DNA of 64,000 nt from a virus: the IMG/VR virus record IMGVR_UViG_3300044796_000658, positions 110,701 to 174,700 of that record, one strand, 5' to 3'. The translations under genes were made by a program, and so were the position numbers. Below are positions 8,357 through 18,106 of the stretch, piece by piece; the first letter of the stretch is position 1; the number at the start of each line of letters is the position of its first letter. The notes beneath the pieces are model-generated. The model ran no database searches and was not told the DNA's origin. It saw only the letters and a program-made list of their open reading frames with translations.

Positions 8357-9141
8357 ATAGAAAAATGAACCGTATGAATCGCCACAAAGCGGTTCCGGCC
8401 AACAGTACGACAAATCCTATCCAGATTTTGACGAACTTTCCACCAATGGTGGAAACGAGTGTTATCAATCAAACACAAACGAATTACGAACTTTCGAGCA
8501 GTGGAATCATCTCCCACAAAAGGCGAGCGGCAGATACGTCGGTAAGGCCAGCCTTTGGCGTCATAGCTAGTATTATCATTTACGCCCCCGGAAAACCCGG
8601 CCCAATTACTGCGTACGACTTCGCTGGTGCATCCGCTGATGGCTCTCCCGCAGCAAGACGTACATATACCAAACTATTTCAAGTAAAATTCGGCAAAGGA
8701 TTTCATTTAGCGGCGTTCTTCTTAAATAGTATTCCGCCAATTGATGGTACACAAACACTGGTATTCAAGCACCCGCCATGCAAAAGAAGAGCAATATTGG
8801 CTGATCAGATAGTTAACGTAACCGGCGTAGACCAACAAGCATTCAAAAGCAGCAATAAAATGAATGCTCAAATCAATAGCGGGCCGACAAATGAAACGGC
8901 AGTTGATTCAGAATTAGTTTATGGCGTAATAGCATTCGGCGGAAACTTCAAGGATTATATCGCTCCGGCAGATTATATTCCAATCAATACCGCTTCAAGT
9001 AACGTAGACGAATTTGATGTTTCGTTGCGAACTTATTATAAATTAACATCCACGACGGGAAGTTTTAGGATTGGAGCCACATCTACTGGCGATTTTCAAG
9101 CGGCAGCAGCTGTGCAAACATTCAAGGCATTGACTCTATGA
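8353..9141 (+). CDS. Unknown virion protein, beta-rich
   Basis: A 262-residue protein with a basic, Met/Arg-rich first 12 residues, then a Thr/Ser/Ala/Gly-rich beta body (PAFGVIASIIIYAPGKPGP, later FGGNFKDYIAPADYIPINT). It is coupled by 4-base overlaps to both neighbours. No enzymatic motif is visible. Composition fits a structural protein. Confidence 0.62.
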   Translation: MNRKMNRMNRHKAVPANSTTNPIQILTNFPPMVETSVINQTQTNYELSSSGIISHKRRAADTSVRPAFGVIASIIIYAPGKPGPITAYDFAGASADGSPAARRTYTKLFQVKFGKGFHLAAFFLNSIPPIDGTQTLVFKHPPCKRRAILADQIVNVTGVDQQAFKSSNKMNAQINSGPTNETAVDSELVYGVIAFGGNFKDYIAPADYIPINTASSNVDEFDVSLRTYYKLTSTTGSFRIGATSTGDFQAAAAVQTFKALTL

Positions 9142-10421
9142 ACAAGAACAATTGGCATTTTTGGTACGAAGCAGAAATTCCCACGGGACAAGCGGGGCAA
9201 GCCCCTGCATCCGATCCCAACGCACCGGGACAAGGCGGTAGCGTTACGCAACAACAACCCGCAAATCCGCCACAAGACGGTAGCGATCCCTCCGCACCTG
9301 CGCAACCAGAAGATGATGTAACGCAAGATCCACAAACCATTGAAACACCAAAATCAAATGACAAGGATTTTGAACAATGGCGTCACGACTTCATGGAAAT
9401 GGCAGAAAAGTGTGATAATACCGAAATGATGAATTCCATCAATTCAGTACGTGATATGCCCGGTCTGGAATCACCACAACGAAAATTTGTAGAAGATAAC
9501 TTCCAAATCTTCTCGTTCCGCAGAGACTCCAATATCCTCAAAGCGTCTACTGAAATCCGAAATAACATCAAAAAGGATTTGGATAGAATTAACCCCGGCA
9601 CTACAGTGATGCAGCACTTGTGTCAAGCATTAGACGAACAACCACTGCTTTATCAGAACATCATCAAAATGGCTGGTACATTCGGATGGAAGAGTGATCT
9701 CCACCGTAAATGGTTGGCTGCTTTGATGGGGGCTGTTCAAATCGGCGGCGGCGGTGTTATGAAAGACTTGGTCTACAGTGCCAAAGACTTCAACATTAAC
9801 TTCAGCACCCGATTCGCAACCCAATTCGGCGAAATCAACCTCAGCCGTTGGTCGCTGGTACAAGGCGATCCAAAACAATATTTGAAACCAGATGAACAAG
9901 AAAGCCTTCAAGAAGGTAGTCCAGAAGAAAAACAAGTACTCCGTCGTAAGATCATTATCAAATCCATTGGCGAAATGTTCCGCAAAAGAGCATTCTTGAT
10001 CAATGTGGTTAACACCGATGGTACCGTGTACTCAATCGGATGGGATTTGGGCAATAGCCTCTTGGAATCCTACAAGAGTGGCAAGATCGTCGTTCGTGGC
10101 CAAGAAAGCGAAGACAAGGAAGTACTGATCGGCGATGACGGCAATATCATTCCAGTGATCGACTACAACATCATGTTTGTTAAAGAGACCGGTGAAGTGG
10201 ACGATGACGGAAGGCCAGAAACAAACGAAGTGCCATTTATTCAAAGACGGGACAGTATTCTGTATCTCGTGGCCGATTTGGATACCATTCGTACTGCTAC
10301 GGCGGGCATGAGCGGTATTTTCTTCAAGGAAACGCCTTACGGTGGAAATCCTGCTGAAATCCTGCAGCTACAACGTTCTGTACCGGGATTATTTGAAATC
10401 ATCTTCCGACAAGTGGTGTAA
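9138..10421 (+). CDS. Unknown virion protein with Pro/Gln-rich N-terminal linker
   Basis: A 427-residue protein. Residues 12-75 are disordered-looking, rich in Pro, Gln, Gly and Asp. From about residue 80 it becomes a folded, mixed helix and strand protein (IGEMFRKRAFLINVVNTDG, GWDLGNSLLESYKSGKIVVR). I recognise no family. Its neighbours overlap it by 4 bases and by 1 base (TAATG), so it is translated as part of the virion operon. Confidence 0.62.
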   Translation: MNKNNWHFWYEAEIPTGQAGQAPASDPNAPGQGGSVTQQQPANPPQDGSDPSAPAQPEDDVTQDPQTIETPKSNDKDFEQWRHDFMEMAEKCDNTEMMNSINSVRDMPGLESPQRKFVEDNFQIFSFRRDSNILKASTEIRNNIKKDLDRINPGTTVMQHLCQALDEQPLLYQNIIKMAGTFGWKSDLHRKWLAALMGAVQIGGGGVMKDLVYSAKDFNINFSTRFATQFGEINLSRWSLVQGDPKQYLKPDEQESLQEGSPEEKQVLRRKIIIKSIGEMFRKRAFLINVVNTDGTVYSIGWDLGNSLLESYKSGKIVVRGQESEDKEVLIGDDGNIIPVIDYNIMFVKETGEVDDDGRPETNEVPFIQRRDSILYLVADLDTIRTATAGMSGIFFKETPYGGNPAEILQLQRSVPGLFEIIFRQVV

Positions 10422-10894
10422 TGAAGAAGTTTATCTTATCATTAATTTGCTGTTTGAGTCTTGCTACCTATGCGGTTTCAGTTGATACGAAACCGCATAT
10501 GGAACACAGTACGTCTTTCGTAGCATTTCCACAAGATTGTAACGCCAATCCGCCAATGGTTTTCGGAGGGAAACTATTATCCGAAATGGATAGATGTGCA
10601 GGCATTACGACAAGAAGGTTTCTTTTTGCTTCACCCGTTGGTGCCAAAGATGCTGTAACGATTGCAATCAATAATGTCAAGTTTCACAAAAGTGCCGAAG
10701 TCAAGGATTTATTAATCGTAACGGGAAAAGTAATCAAGGTTGGTGAAAAGTCCATAACAATCAAAGTAACGATAGAAAAAGAAATGGCTGACGGACTAGA
10801 ACTGGTGATTGAAGGGGAATTTGTGTTTTGTGCTTACGACCTAACACAAAAGAAAGCCATACCTCATGGAATAATACTCGAAGAAGGTAAATAA
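10421..10894 (+). CDS. Secreted hotdog-fold thioesterase-like protein
   Basis: 157 residues. Residues 1-20 look like a signal peptide (MKK, then a Leu/Ile/Cys core, ending SLATYAVSV). The mature part follows the acyl-CoA thioesterase (hotdog) pattern: FPQDCNANPPMVFGGKLLSE with MDRCAG (the D.N....FGG.L...MD segment), later FHKSAEVKDLLIVTGKVIKV (the F..pa.VgD.l...g.v..Vg segment). A second hotdog protein lies at 36154-36537 and shares the DCN...FGG...D.CA core. The FGG/MD region is kept, but I cannot tell if it hydrolyses thioesters; a signal peptide is unusual for this family. It sits inside a virion operon (TAATG coupling). Confidence 0.6.
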   Translation: MKKFILSLICCLSLATYAVSVDTKPHMEHSTSFVAFPQDCNANPPMVFGGKLLSEMDRCAGITTRRFLFASPVGAKDAVTIAINNVKFHKSAEVKDLLIVTGKVIKVGEKSITIKVTIEKEMADGLELVIEGEFVFCAYDLTQKKAIPHGIILEEGK

Positions 10895-10897
10895 GAC

Positions 10898-11413
10898 ATG
10901 AGAAGATTTTCAGGCTTTATGGAACGCAAAGATCGGGAAAACAAGAACAACCTCAGAGTACTGAGTAAAGTTCTTGAACGTGCCGGTTTTACTGTTCATG
11001 ACCACCTCGATCACCATCAAGATCCATACATTTACATTGAAAAACCCATTGGCTTTGATCCCTTGATTGAAAGTTTGACTTTCGGCGGCATCAGAGTTTA
11101 CACACGTGGTACTGATATTGTCAGTTTTCGTCCGCAGAACAAAGAAGCCGCTGAGCCTTTTGGATTAGCGTATCTGTTGGACGTAACTGGCATGTATAAA
11201 GATTTGATCCGTGAACAAAATACGGATAAAATCGGCCTCGATCTTATTCGCTATTTAGTTGAAGAAGTTTCTAACTTTTTCGTTATTTCCGCCAAGAAGC
11301 AATCTGATGATGAAGGTGATAAAGTTATTGACTCAATGGGTACGGTTATTAATGGCAGTACGGGCGGTGCAGGAAGTAAGGATTACGGCAATTCAATAAG
11401 TAACCGTGGATAA
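10898..11413 (+). CDS. Unknown virion-operon protein
   Basis: A 171-residue protein, charged at the N-terminus (MRRFSGFMERKDRENKNN), with the body GLDLIRYLVEEVSNFFVIS and a Gly/Ser/Asp-rich flexible tail (residues 140-171). No family recognised. It lies between the signal-peptide hotdog gene and the GLNLHYL-motif gene; co-transcription suggests an assembly or structural role. Confidence 0.6.
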   Translation: MRRFSGFMERKDRENKNNLRVLSKVLERAGFTVHDHLDHHQDPYIYIEKPIGFDPLIESLTFGGIRVYTRGTDIVSFRPQNKEAAEPFGLAYLLDVTGMYKDLIREQNTDKIGLDLIRYLVEEVSNFFVISAKKQSDDEGDKVIDSMGTVINGSTGGAGSKDYGNSISNRG

Positions 11414-11422
11414 TGGAGTTAA

Positions 11423-12118
11423 ATGCCACCATCACAACCGCCGCAAGGCCCAATTGGAACTTCGCCCGGTCTTACTGCTCAAGACCTGCTCAATAATCAA
11501 CAAAATGCTCGACAGGCCAATCAACAATCTGGCGAGCAACAACAGCAAAAGCTCCAAAATAACGCCGACAAATTCAAAAAGTCGATATTCAAAAAAATAC
11601 AAAACAAAACGATCCAACCCGGAGCGTTAATTGTATTTCGATACAATTTTTATAAACACGATCCTTCCCCCCTATGTTTAGTAGGACGGATGGGAATGAA
11701 CGGAATGTTATCTGGTCTCAATCTACATTATTTGACATTTAGGTATGTTAAACAGCTAGTACAGATGTATTGCGGCAAAAACTTTAATTACCAGTTAATC
11801 AAAGGCAACAAATACATAGTTAACGCTTATCGTAGCTATAAGAGGGAAGGCAGAAAAGACGTTCAGGTTCTTGATTGTGATTTTCTACTAGGAGTATTAG
11901 GAACAGTTAGGTCGTTCAAACCGAGCGAACTGGAAGCTATAAGGCAATCGGTGCAAAAGCAATTACAGGAAAAGATGCACCCAACTGCCGAAGATGTATC
12001 AAAACAATACCAAAATTACGTACGACCGCAAGATCATACGGCATTTGGAACGAATAAAGAAATGCCGGATGCTCGCATGAACCCTAATAACATGCAGCAA
12101 CCAGAATTACCTCAGTAA
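11423..12118 (+). CDS. Virion protein with GxNLHYL motif
   Basis: A 231-residue protein. Residues 1-48 are Gln/Pro/Asn-rich. Then come GALIVFRYNFYKHDPSPLC, an LSGLNLHYLTFRYVKQLV motif and AYRSYKREG. The combination of F.Y.........PL..V, G.NLHYL and a basic helix recurs in structural or DNA-end-protector-like proteins of T4-type phages, as I remember them; the match is not strong enough to name it. The last 50 residues are again polar and disordered. It lies directly upstream of the tape-measure-like gene. Confidence 0.6.
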   Translation: MPPSQPPQGPIGTSPGLTAQDLLNNQQNARQANQQSGEQQQQKLQNNADKFKKSIFKKIQNKTIQPGALIVFRYNFYKHDPSPLCLVGRMGMNGMLSGLNLHYLTFRYVKQLVQMYCGKNFNYQLIKGNKYIVNAYRSYKREGRKDVQVLDCDFLLGVLGTVRSFKPSELEAIRQSVQKQLQEKMHPTAEDVSKQYQNYVRPQDHTAFGTNKEMPDARMNPNNMQQPELPQ

Positions 12119-12121
12119 AGT

Positions 12122-15100
12122 ATGGCGAATTTTTCTATATCTGATGAAAACGGTCGGTCGAGCAATTTTGATGTGCCGGATGGAATGTCACCGGCTGACC
12201 TTGCCAAAGCATTAGCCGACTCACTCAAAGGGCCGGTAGGCAAAGCCACACCATACAACAAAGGCAAATCCCCAGAGCAACAAAGGGCAATTGAACAACT
12301 CAAGCAAATTGAAAAGTTTAACGATGGATTGAGTGAAGCTAATGAATCCCTAAAAAATATCCTATCTGTTCTGGCAACTAAGGGCAGTGGCGGAAGTAGA
12401 GGTTCAACGGTTCGTGGATTCAGTAACGGTCGTGGTTATGGTGGTGGCAGTTCTGGAGAAGTTGGCATTGGCGAAGCAGGTTCTGCAAGAGTTGAACGCA
12501 CCATGACCAATATCTCCCATTCGGCGCATGACATCACAAATGAAATGCGATTGATGAAGGGTCATGCTGGTACTTACGGTACCAAACTCAAATTGCTCAA
12601 AGGCGACTTCGCAAAAATATTAGGCGATCTTGAAACGAAAATTCACTTTGACAAAGAAGATGCTGCACTTATGGAACGTGGTTTAGCCAACTTCCATAAA
12701 ATGAATGCCGAACAAAGAGACTTCCTCCAAAAGCGTGCTCACGATCTACAAAAGATTCGTGTTGAATTGGATGCGATGGCCGATGGACAATCCAAAGATT
12801 ACGCAGCAGCCAAGTACGAAGACCGATTACGGGACTTTGTAAGAAACATGTCTTACGCTGCCAATGCTTCCATGACGACAATGATGGACAGACTCCGCAG
12901 CTTTGGTTCGGCAATGAGCAGTGTCGCCAAAACATTAACTGTCAAAGACCTAGTACAAGTAGATTTTCACCTAGACCCCGGACAAATGGCCGATGAGTCC
13001 GTTAAGTGGTTGCGTGACATCAATCAAGCCATGTTTGACGCTACCGGCAATGCGGAAGACATGCGAAAGTCCCAAAAGGGCTTCTACACCGACATTTATA
13101 AGTTGGGCTTAGATATTGAAAACATCTACGCTGAAACTGGACAAACCGCAGCGGGATGGCGTAAAGAGCTAATGATTATGACCCGCCAAGGTATGCGGGG
13201 CGGAAAACAATTAGAGAACACAGTTAAAGCCGGTTTGTCATTGGCACATCTGATCGGTACTGATGCTACAGCTACCACGCAGGAAATTGGCGGATGGGTA
13301 CAAGGCTTCGATCTATCCAATGCCGCTGCGATGAACCTGACTGCTAATATTCGTCAAGTTGGACGAATGACAGGCATTACAGGTGAAAGTCTCTTACAGG
13401 CAACTCAGAATGCTAGAGCCTTAGCTAAGCAAATGTTCAACTTCGGCATGTATAGCGAAGCAGGAACAAAGTCGTTGATCGGCCTGTCGGCGCAAGCCAA
13501 GAGGATGGGTACTGAAAATAAGTCTAATGAAATCATGATGGGGTTGATGGGACAACAAAACCTTTACGAAAGAACCTCACCGGGCATGAGAGCATTCATG
13601 GTACGTGCTGCTTCGCAAGGCGGCGTCATGAATCAACTTCAGAATGGCGAAGTACTTAACGATGCTGGTTCCAAGAGAAGCTTTGCTGGCGGCATGAGAG
13701 GATCACTGAATAACTTCTTGGGTATGATGGGTGTATCAAACGTTTCACAACTCAAGGGACAAAACCTCATCAGCGCCAACAATTTCGCCAAGGGTAATGG
13801 ATTTGATGGTATTATTGAACTCGAACGCACAATTAAGAGCTTTGAGAATTCAGCACTTTCAATCGAAGATAAGATTGCCAGCATCACAAAGGATATAGCC
13901 ACCAACGTTTACAGTACGAAAGAACTTGAAGACCTCAATAAAGAGGTTGAATTGTTACGTGCTGGTAAGACCAAAGAAGAATTTACGGATGCGATCACCA
14001 AGCTAATTGACGAGTCAAGATCAGGTGTTAATGTTGAAGATAAGCTAAGAAATGCTGTTGATATGCTCAACAGAAACACTAAAAAGAAGATTACAGAAAA
14101 GCAAATCGGTGAAGCGTTAGCTAAAGGGCCAACTGGCTTTAAGGATTTATTAGAAGATGTCAGTAAGGCTTTACAAGATTCTGATCTTGAGGATAAGCAA
14201 AAGGGATTAGATCCAGCGACAGCCGCAACTAGAACTTTGGCCGACCAGATGTTGGCAATGCAAAAACAAGTAGAAGCACTAAGACTCGTAACGTTAACAC
14301 AAACCGAGTTGGTAGTTCGTGCCAATACTGAAGCAATTGTTGACTTGATGAACAAACTAATGGGCTTCAAGGATGAAATGGTTGCCTTGAAACATGCCGT
14401 TGTTGCATTGAGCGGCGTTAATGCTGCTAAGATGTTGGCTCCGGGTGGAATGGGTGGTGGAGCAGGCGCATTGGGTGTGGGTCTAATCGGTGCCGGATTA
14501 GTAGCAACAGTTGATCAACGAGTCAAAGCCGATAAAGCCGACACGGCGCAATACGAAAAGCAAGTACTTGACCATTTTGGCAATCAAAATGGTGTGGCTC
14601 AAGCGGCCTTAGACGAACAACTGAAAAAGACACAAAATGCTTTTGAACAAAAAATCATTCTGAAGCAGAAGGAATTGACCGATAGAACGAATCAAGTATT
14701 GGCAGATTCCGCAAGTTGGGACAAACGGTCAAATGACAAAGATGTCCAAATTCAGCGTGGATTAGGAGGTTGGTTCAAGAATCAACTTGGTTATGAAGGT
14801 CGTAAAGAACAAAAGGCCCAAGATGCCGAAATGGCGAAGAAGTTAACCGACGAAGCATTGTCGATTAAGGGTGAACAAGAAGGATTGAATGCCCTTAGAG
14901 GGAAACAAAACGATGTTGCTAATGCACGTGAAGCTTTCCGTCTCAAGATGGGAAGCAAGGCCGGTGATGAAGCATGGAATAAGTACTTCACCGAAGCTGC
15001 AAGCAAGAAGATGGGCCAAAACTTCGCAAACTACCATTATGCTGTAATGGGCGTGTCGCCGGAAGCTGGTAAAGCCATCTTTAATGAATCTAATGGAATG

Positions 15101-15655
15101 GGACCGGCAGGTGGTGTTGAATCGTTGGATGATTTGGGAATTAAGACCAAATCATTCAATGATGCTATGCTAAACATGAACGATCTAGCCGCTGCTGGAT
15201 TGAAGCCGGGATCAATTTATGTTCACGATACTCACTTGGAAGACCTATTAAAGAATGTTCCGGGTTACATGCAAACGCTAACTACTGCGCCTATGGAAAT
15301 GGCACTAGCTAGGCCGGAAGAGGTTGCGGTTGCGGTTGCCGAACAATTGAACCAATCGGTACTTCACAGACGGATTGAAACGGAATTCGCAGGTATTGAT
15401 GTCGATGCTACGATGCATTTAGCCAATGATTTGTTGGCTCAAATTGCCTATAGCAATAAAGAACAAGTGGATTTGATGAGACAACAAATTGGTGCCTTGA
15501 TGGCAGTTGTCAGATCATTGGGTGGTGCTGCTGGCCCGGCTGGTAGTACCACAAATCCCGTTGTACCTTTGTCAACGCCTTCATATTACCAATGGAATAT
15601 GAGACAGATGAATATGGCGAATTTCGGTGGCGTTGAAAACTATGTTCGAGGATAA
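12122..15655 (+). CDS. Very long helical protein, probable tail tape measure or large tail protein
   Basis: 1177 residues, the longest uninterrupted ATG-started gene in the window. It starts with a beta-type segment (residues 1-35), then Gly/Ser/Arg-rich repeats (85-120), and is otherwise predicted to be largely helical with many coiled-coil-like heptads. A Gly/Ala-rich hydrophobic stretch near residues 775-800 (GGMGGGAGALGVGLIGAGL) resembles the membrane-interacting segment of tape measures. Length in a tape measure sets tail length; size and position in a virion operon support this, but no peptidase or lysozyme domain is evident and the family is not proven. Confidence 0.62.
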   Translation: MANFSISDENGRSSNFDVPDGMSPADLAKALADSLKGPVGKATPYNKGKSPEQQRAIEQLKQIEKFNDGLSEANESLKNILSVLATKGSGGSRGSTVRGFSNGRGYGGGSSGEVGIGEAGSARVERTMTNISHSAHDITNEMRLMKGHAGTYGTKLKLLKGDFAKILGDLETKIHFDKEDAALMERGLANFHKMNAEQRDFLQKRAHDLQKIRVELDAMADGQSKDYAAAKYEDRLRDFVRNMSYAANASMTTMMDRLRSFGSAMSSVAKTLTVKDLVQVDFHLDPGQMADESVKWLRDINQAMFDATGNAEDMRKSQKGFYTDIYKLGLDIENIYAETGQTAAGWRKELMIMTRQGMRGGKQLENTVKAGLSLAHLIGTDATATTQEIGGWVQGFDLSNAAAMNLTANIRQVGRMTGITGESLLQATQNARALAKQMFNFGMYSEAGTKSLIGLSAQAKRMGTENKSNEIMMGLMGQQNLYERTSPGMRAFMVRAASQGGVMNQLQNGEVLNDAGSKRSFAGGMRGSLNNFLGMMGVSNVSQLKGQNLISANNFAKGNGFDGIIELERTIKSFENSALSIEDKIASITKDIATNVYSTKELEDLNKEVELLRAGKTKEEFTDAITKLIDESRSGVNVEDKLRNAVDMLNRNTKKKITEKQIGEALAKGPTGFKDLLEDVSKALQDSDLEDKQKGLDPATAATRTLADQMLAMQKQVEALRLVTLTQTELVVRANTEAIVDLMNKLMGFKDEMVALKHAVVALSGVNAAKMLAPGGMGGGAGALGVGLIGAGLVATVDQRVKADKADTAQYEKQVLDHFGNQNGVAQAALDEQLKKTQNAFEQKIILKQKELTDRTNQVLADSASWDKRSNDKDVQIQRGLGGWFKNQLGYEGRKEQKAQDAEMAKKLTDEALSIKGEQEGLNALRGKQNDVANAREAFRLKMGSKAGDEAWNKYFTEAASKKMGQNFANYHYAVMGVSPEAGKAIFNESNGMGPAGGVESLDDLGIKTKSFNDAMLNMNDLAAAGLKPGSIYVHDTHLEDLLKNVPGYMQTLTTAPMEMALARPEEVAVAVAEQLNQSVLHRRIETEFAGIDVDATMHLANDLLAQIAYSNKEQVDLMRQQIGALMAVVRSLGGAAGPAGSTTNPVVPLSTPSYYQWNMRQMNMANFGGVENYVRG

Positions 15656-15664
15656 AAAAATAAA

Positions 15665-16978
15665 ATGCAAAAGTTGACAATACATAATGATATGACTTCT
15701 ATTCTTGAATTAATGGGCTGCAATTTTACCAACTTTGTTAATTACAAAGAAGGCAAAGATACAGCAGCTATCGAACCCCACGTTATCAAAGCTGATCCAC
15801 CGATGAAAATTCCGGCTGGATTGAAGAGATTGGCTGAAGCCTTCAAAAAGGCCAAGGAAGTTTCTATCGGCAAGGAAATCGATACGAAAGCCGGTGGCGA
15901 AAAAGACGTTACGCTTAAAGCCAAACGCCTCTTTATCGTAGGCGGTGCCGTACGTGATCACATGCTGAACCACACGCCAAAGAACTTTGACTTGGCTACT
16001 GATGCCCACCCAGAAGAAGTCACTAAGATTTTACAAGCTGCAAAGCCTTCTATTCAAATTGTCAAGCAAGACCCCAAAAAGGGCTGTACGACAGTTAAAG
16101 TTGACGGTGAAAGCTACGAAATCCAAACTCTCAAAAAGAAGAGCGATAATAAAGAAGAAGGCGATGTTTTCACGGCAGAACCGGGCGAAGATAGCCAAAG
16201 TCGTGATTACACAGTTAACGCCCTTTATTACGATATTTGTGCCAATCAAATCATTGACCACGTTGGAGGATTGCGTCACCTTCAAGACGGTACTGTAAAA
16301 GCCATTGGTGGTGCGGATAAACTCAAAGCTGATGGGATGACGAAATTCAAAGGCATGAGATTATTGAATACCATGCCAAACGGTAAGTTTGATGATGAAA
16401 CCAAAGCGGCAATGGATAAACATAGCGGTGATGATGAAGACCTCAATCCAGAAAAAGTGAGAGAAGAATTCTTGCGAGGATTGGAACACGCCCACAGTGA
16501 TGTTAAGAAGTACATCCAATCTTATGCACAACAAGGATTGCTGGCAAAGGTGTTCCCAAAACTCCAAATTTCTAAGGATGTTCCAGATTCAATTTCCAAG
16601 AGTCGCCCCCTCGTTTTGGCTTTCTTGTTAAAAGACAACAAACCTTCCAAGTTGGTACCAGCATTGAAAGCTTTGAAGTACAGCGATAGAGAAATCAAAG
16701 ATGCTGTTTACCTTATCAATCTGCTTTGGTTCGCCCCAGACTTTGTGTACGAATTCAAGAAAGAACTTTTGAATACGAGTCTCACCCGTCGCCAAATTCT
16801 GGATTGGGCTAAATTAGTTAAGCTCGATAAAGGCATGATTGAAAAATTGGTAGATTATCAACTCAGAATTAACGGTGATAATGTTCCCAAGTCGCCCGGT
16901 GAAGACGCTACTGCTTCCCGTGAGAAGATTAAGAAGATGGAAGCCGACGAATTCAAAAAAACCTTATCGGAGAAGTAA
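15665..16978 (+). CDS. Class II nucleotidyltransferase (CCA-adding / poly(A) polymerase family), atypical active site
   Basis: 437 residues with a 85-residue N-terminal extension. From residue 89 it follows the family: LFIVGGAVRDHML (GG.VRD motif, residues 93-98), then PKNFDLATDAHPEEV, SRDYTVNALYYD (180-190), a DHVGG turn and a helical neck. The usual catalytic D-x-D is N107-F-D109 here: the codon AAC makes Asn where Asp normally binds a metal. The following conserved R-x-x-R segment is also altered (FKGMRLLN). I conclude that the fold is present but the activity is doubtful. It sits between the tape-measure-like gene and a membrane-segment protein, an odd place for a tRNA-processing enzyme. 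The window's tRNA gene lacks CCA, so an active form would have a substrate. Confidence 0.72.
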   Translation: MQKLTIHNDMTSILELMGCNFTNFVNYKEGKDTAAIEPHVIKADPPMKIPAGLKRLAEAFKKAKEVSIGKEIDTKAGGEKDVTLKAKRLFIVGGAVRDHMLNHTPKNFDLATDAHPEEVTKILQAAKPSIQIVKQDPKKGCTTVKVDGESYEIQTLKKKSDNKEEGDVFTAEPGEDSQSRDYTVNALYYDICANQIIDHVGGLRHLQDGTVKAIGGADKLKADGMTKFKGMRLLNTMPNGKFDDETKAAMDKHSGDDEDLNPEKVREEFLRGLEHAHSDVKKYIQSYAQQGLLAKVFPKLQISKDVPDSISKSRPLVLAFLLKDNKPSKLVPALKALKYSDREIKDAVYLINLLWFAPDFVYEFKKELLNTSLTRRQILDWAKLVKLDKGMIEKLVDYQLRINGDNVPKSPGEDATASREKIKKMEADEFKKTLSEK

Positions 16979-17874
16979 TGGATAGTTTTGAAGAATATCG
17001 TAAACTTCACGAAGAAGAACAGCCGGGGATCGACCAAACCGGCTCAATTGAGCAAGTCCCACAACCTGCCCCACCCGATCACACCTTAGCTAACGTACTG
17101 AGTAGTGCTGGCTTGGGTTTAGTGATGGGTGTTTTAGGTGCCTATGGCCTCAAACAAGTTCAAAAAGCATTATATCGCAGCGGTTATGGTTCAGGCCCAC
17201 AAGCCTTTGTCAGATACGCCAAAAATCTCGTTGGCATTAAACCTTATCAACCCCATAAATTTACGCCAGAAGAACAAAAGGCTATTAGTCGTAAGTTCTC
17301 TGAAATGATGAGTCAAGAGCGTGCAGCGATGCGTGGCAAAGACGAAGCCAAGCCAACGGAAGACAATAATCCCTTATTGGCTGACCGCATCAAGGATTTT
17401 ATCGGACGCATTTTCAATCCAGCAAAATCACCGAGACGAGCTACGGCGGCACTTGCTAGAGCGGTTATCGCATTCAGCAGAAACGCCCAACCAGAACAAA
17501 CAGATGTCCAAACAGTTCTCGGTGCCTTGTCTAGCGGAAGTGCTTCGGACGAATTCAAGACTTGGTACAGTGCCAACGCAACCAAAGCTAAAGACATCAA
17601 TAAGACGATTGGTGCTGGTAAAAACAAACGACCACTTCAATACACCAAGTACGATCTTGGCAAGTTGCCAATGAAACAAATTGATTTCGGTTTGATAGTT
17701 AAGTTCTTCCGATCAATTTACGGCCATCAAATGAGCGGCAAGACACCAGAAGACGCCAAGCCCCAAGCAAAAGTTATCGGACTTCAAAGTGATGCTGAAA
17801 AGCAAGCTAGGGATCATAGACTTGACGTAACGGCGAATGCCCTACAAAGCAATCGTGGCGAACCTGCTGTATAA
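16978..17874 (+). CDS. Unknown protein with one hydrophobic segment, end of virion operon
   Basis: A 298-residue protein coupled to the nucleotidyltransferase gene by TAATG. Residues 38-58 (VLSSAGLGLVMGVLGAYGLK) can span a membrane; the rest is basic and polar, with an Ala/Arg-rich helix near 150-170. No family recognised. It is the last gene before a strong terminator, so it closes the plus-strand virion block. Confidence 0.62.
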   Translation: MDSFEEYRKLHEEEQPGIDQTGSIEQVPQPAPPDHTLANVLSSAGLGLVMGVLGAYGLKQVQKALYRSGYGSGPQAFVRYAKNLVGIKPYQPHKFTPEEQKAISRKFSEMMSQERAAMRGKDEAKPTEDNNPLLADRIKDFIGRIFNPAKSPRRATAALARAVIAFSRNAQPEQTDVQTVLGALSSGSASDEFKTWYSANATKAKDINKTIGAGKNKRPLQYTKYDLGKLPMKQIDFGLIVKFFRSIYGHQMSGKTPEDAKPQAKVIGLQSDAEKQARDHRLDVTANALQSNRGEPAV

Positions 17875-17875
17875 C

Positions 17876-17905
17876 AAAAAAGCCCCGCATTGCGGGGCTT
17901 TTTTC
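17876..17905. terminator. Bidirectional hairpin terminator
   Basis: AGCCCCGC (17881-17888) pairs with GCGGGGCT (17892-17899), flanked by A and T runs on both sides. It can stop the plus-strand virion operon and the minus-strand gene that ends at 17904. Confidence 0.9.
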
Positions 17906-18080
17906 ATTTATTGATTTTTTCACTCACTGTGGAATCGCCTTCTTGAGCTATCCAAAGTAATTCACCAGTGTTGGAATTCCAGAAGGCAATACCATAACGG
18001 TTCTCACACACTTCATTCCAACCTATATTTGCTCTGATTTTGTATGCTTCTTCATTCGTAATGGGGCGAGACTTGTACAT
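17904..18080 (-). CDS. Small hypothetical protein (58 aa)
   Basis: 58 residues from the ATG at 18080 with AAAGGAT upstream. It reads MYKSRPITNEEAYKI, then GWNEVCENRYGIAFWNS and GELLWIAQEGD. It has its own sigma70-like promoter just upstream and shares a terminator with the opposite operon. Family unknown; the GIAFWNSNTGELLWIA strand pair suggests a small beta fold. Confidence 0.6.
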   Translation of the reverse strand: MYKSRPITNEEAYKIRANIGWNEVCENRYGIAFWNSNTGELLWIAQEGDSTVSEKINK

Positions 18081-18106
18081 GATGAATCATCCTTTTGGAA
18101 AAGAAC

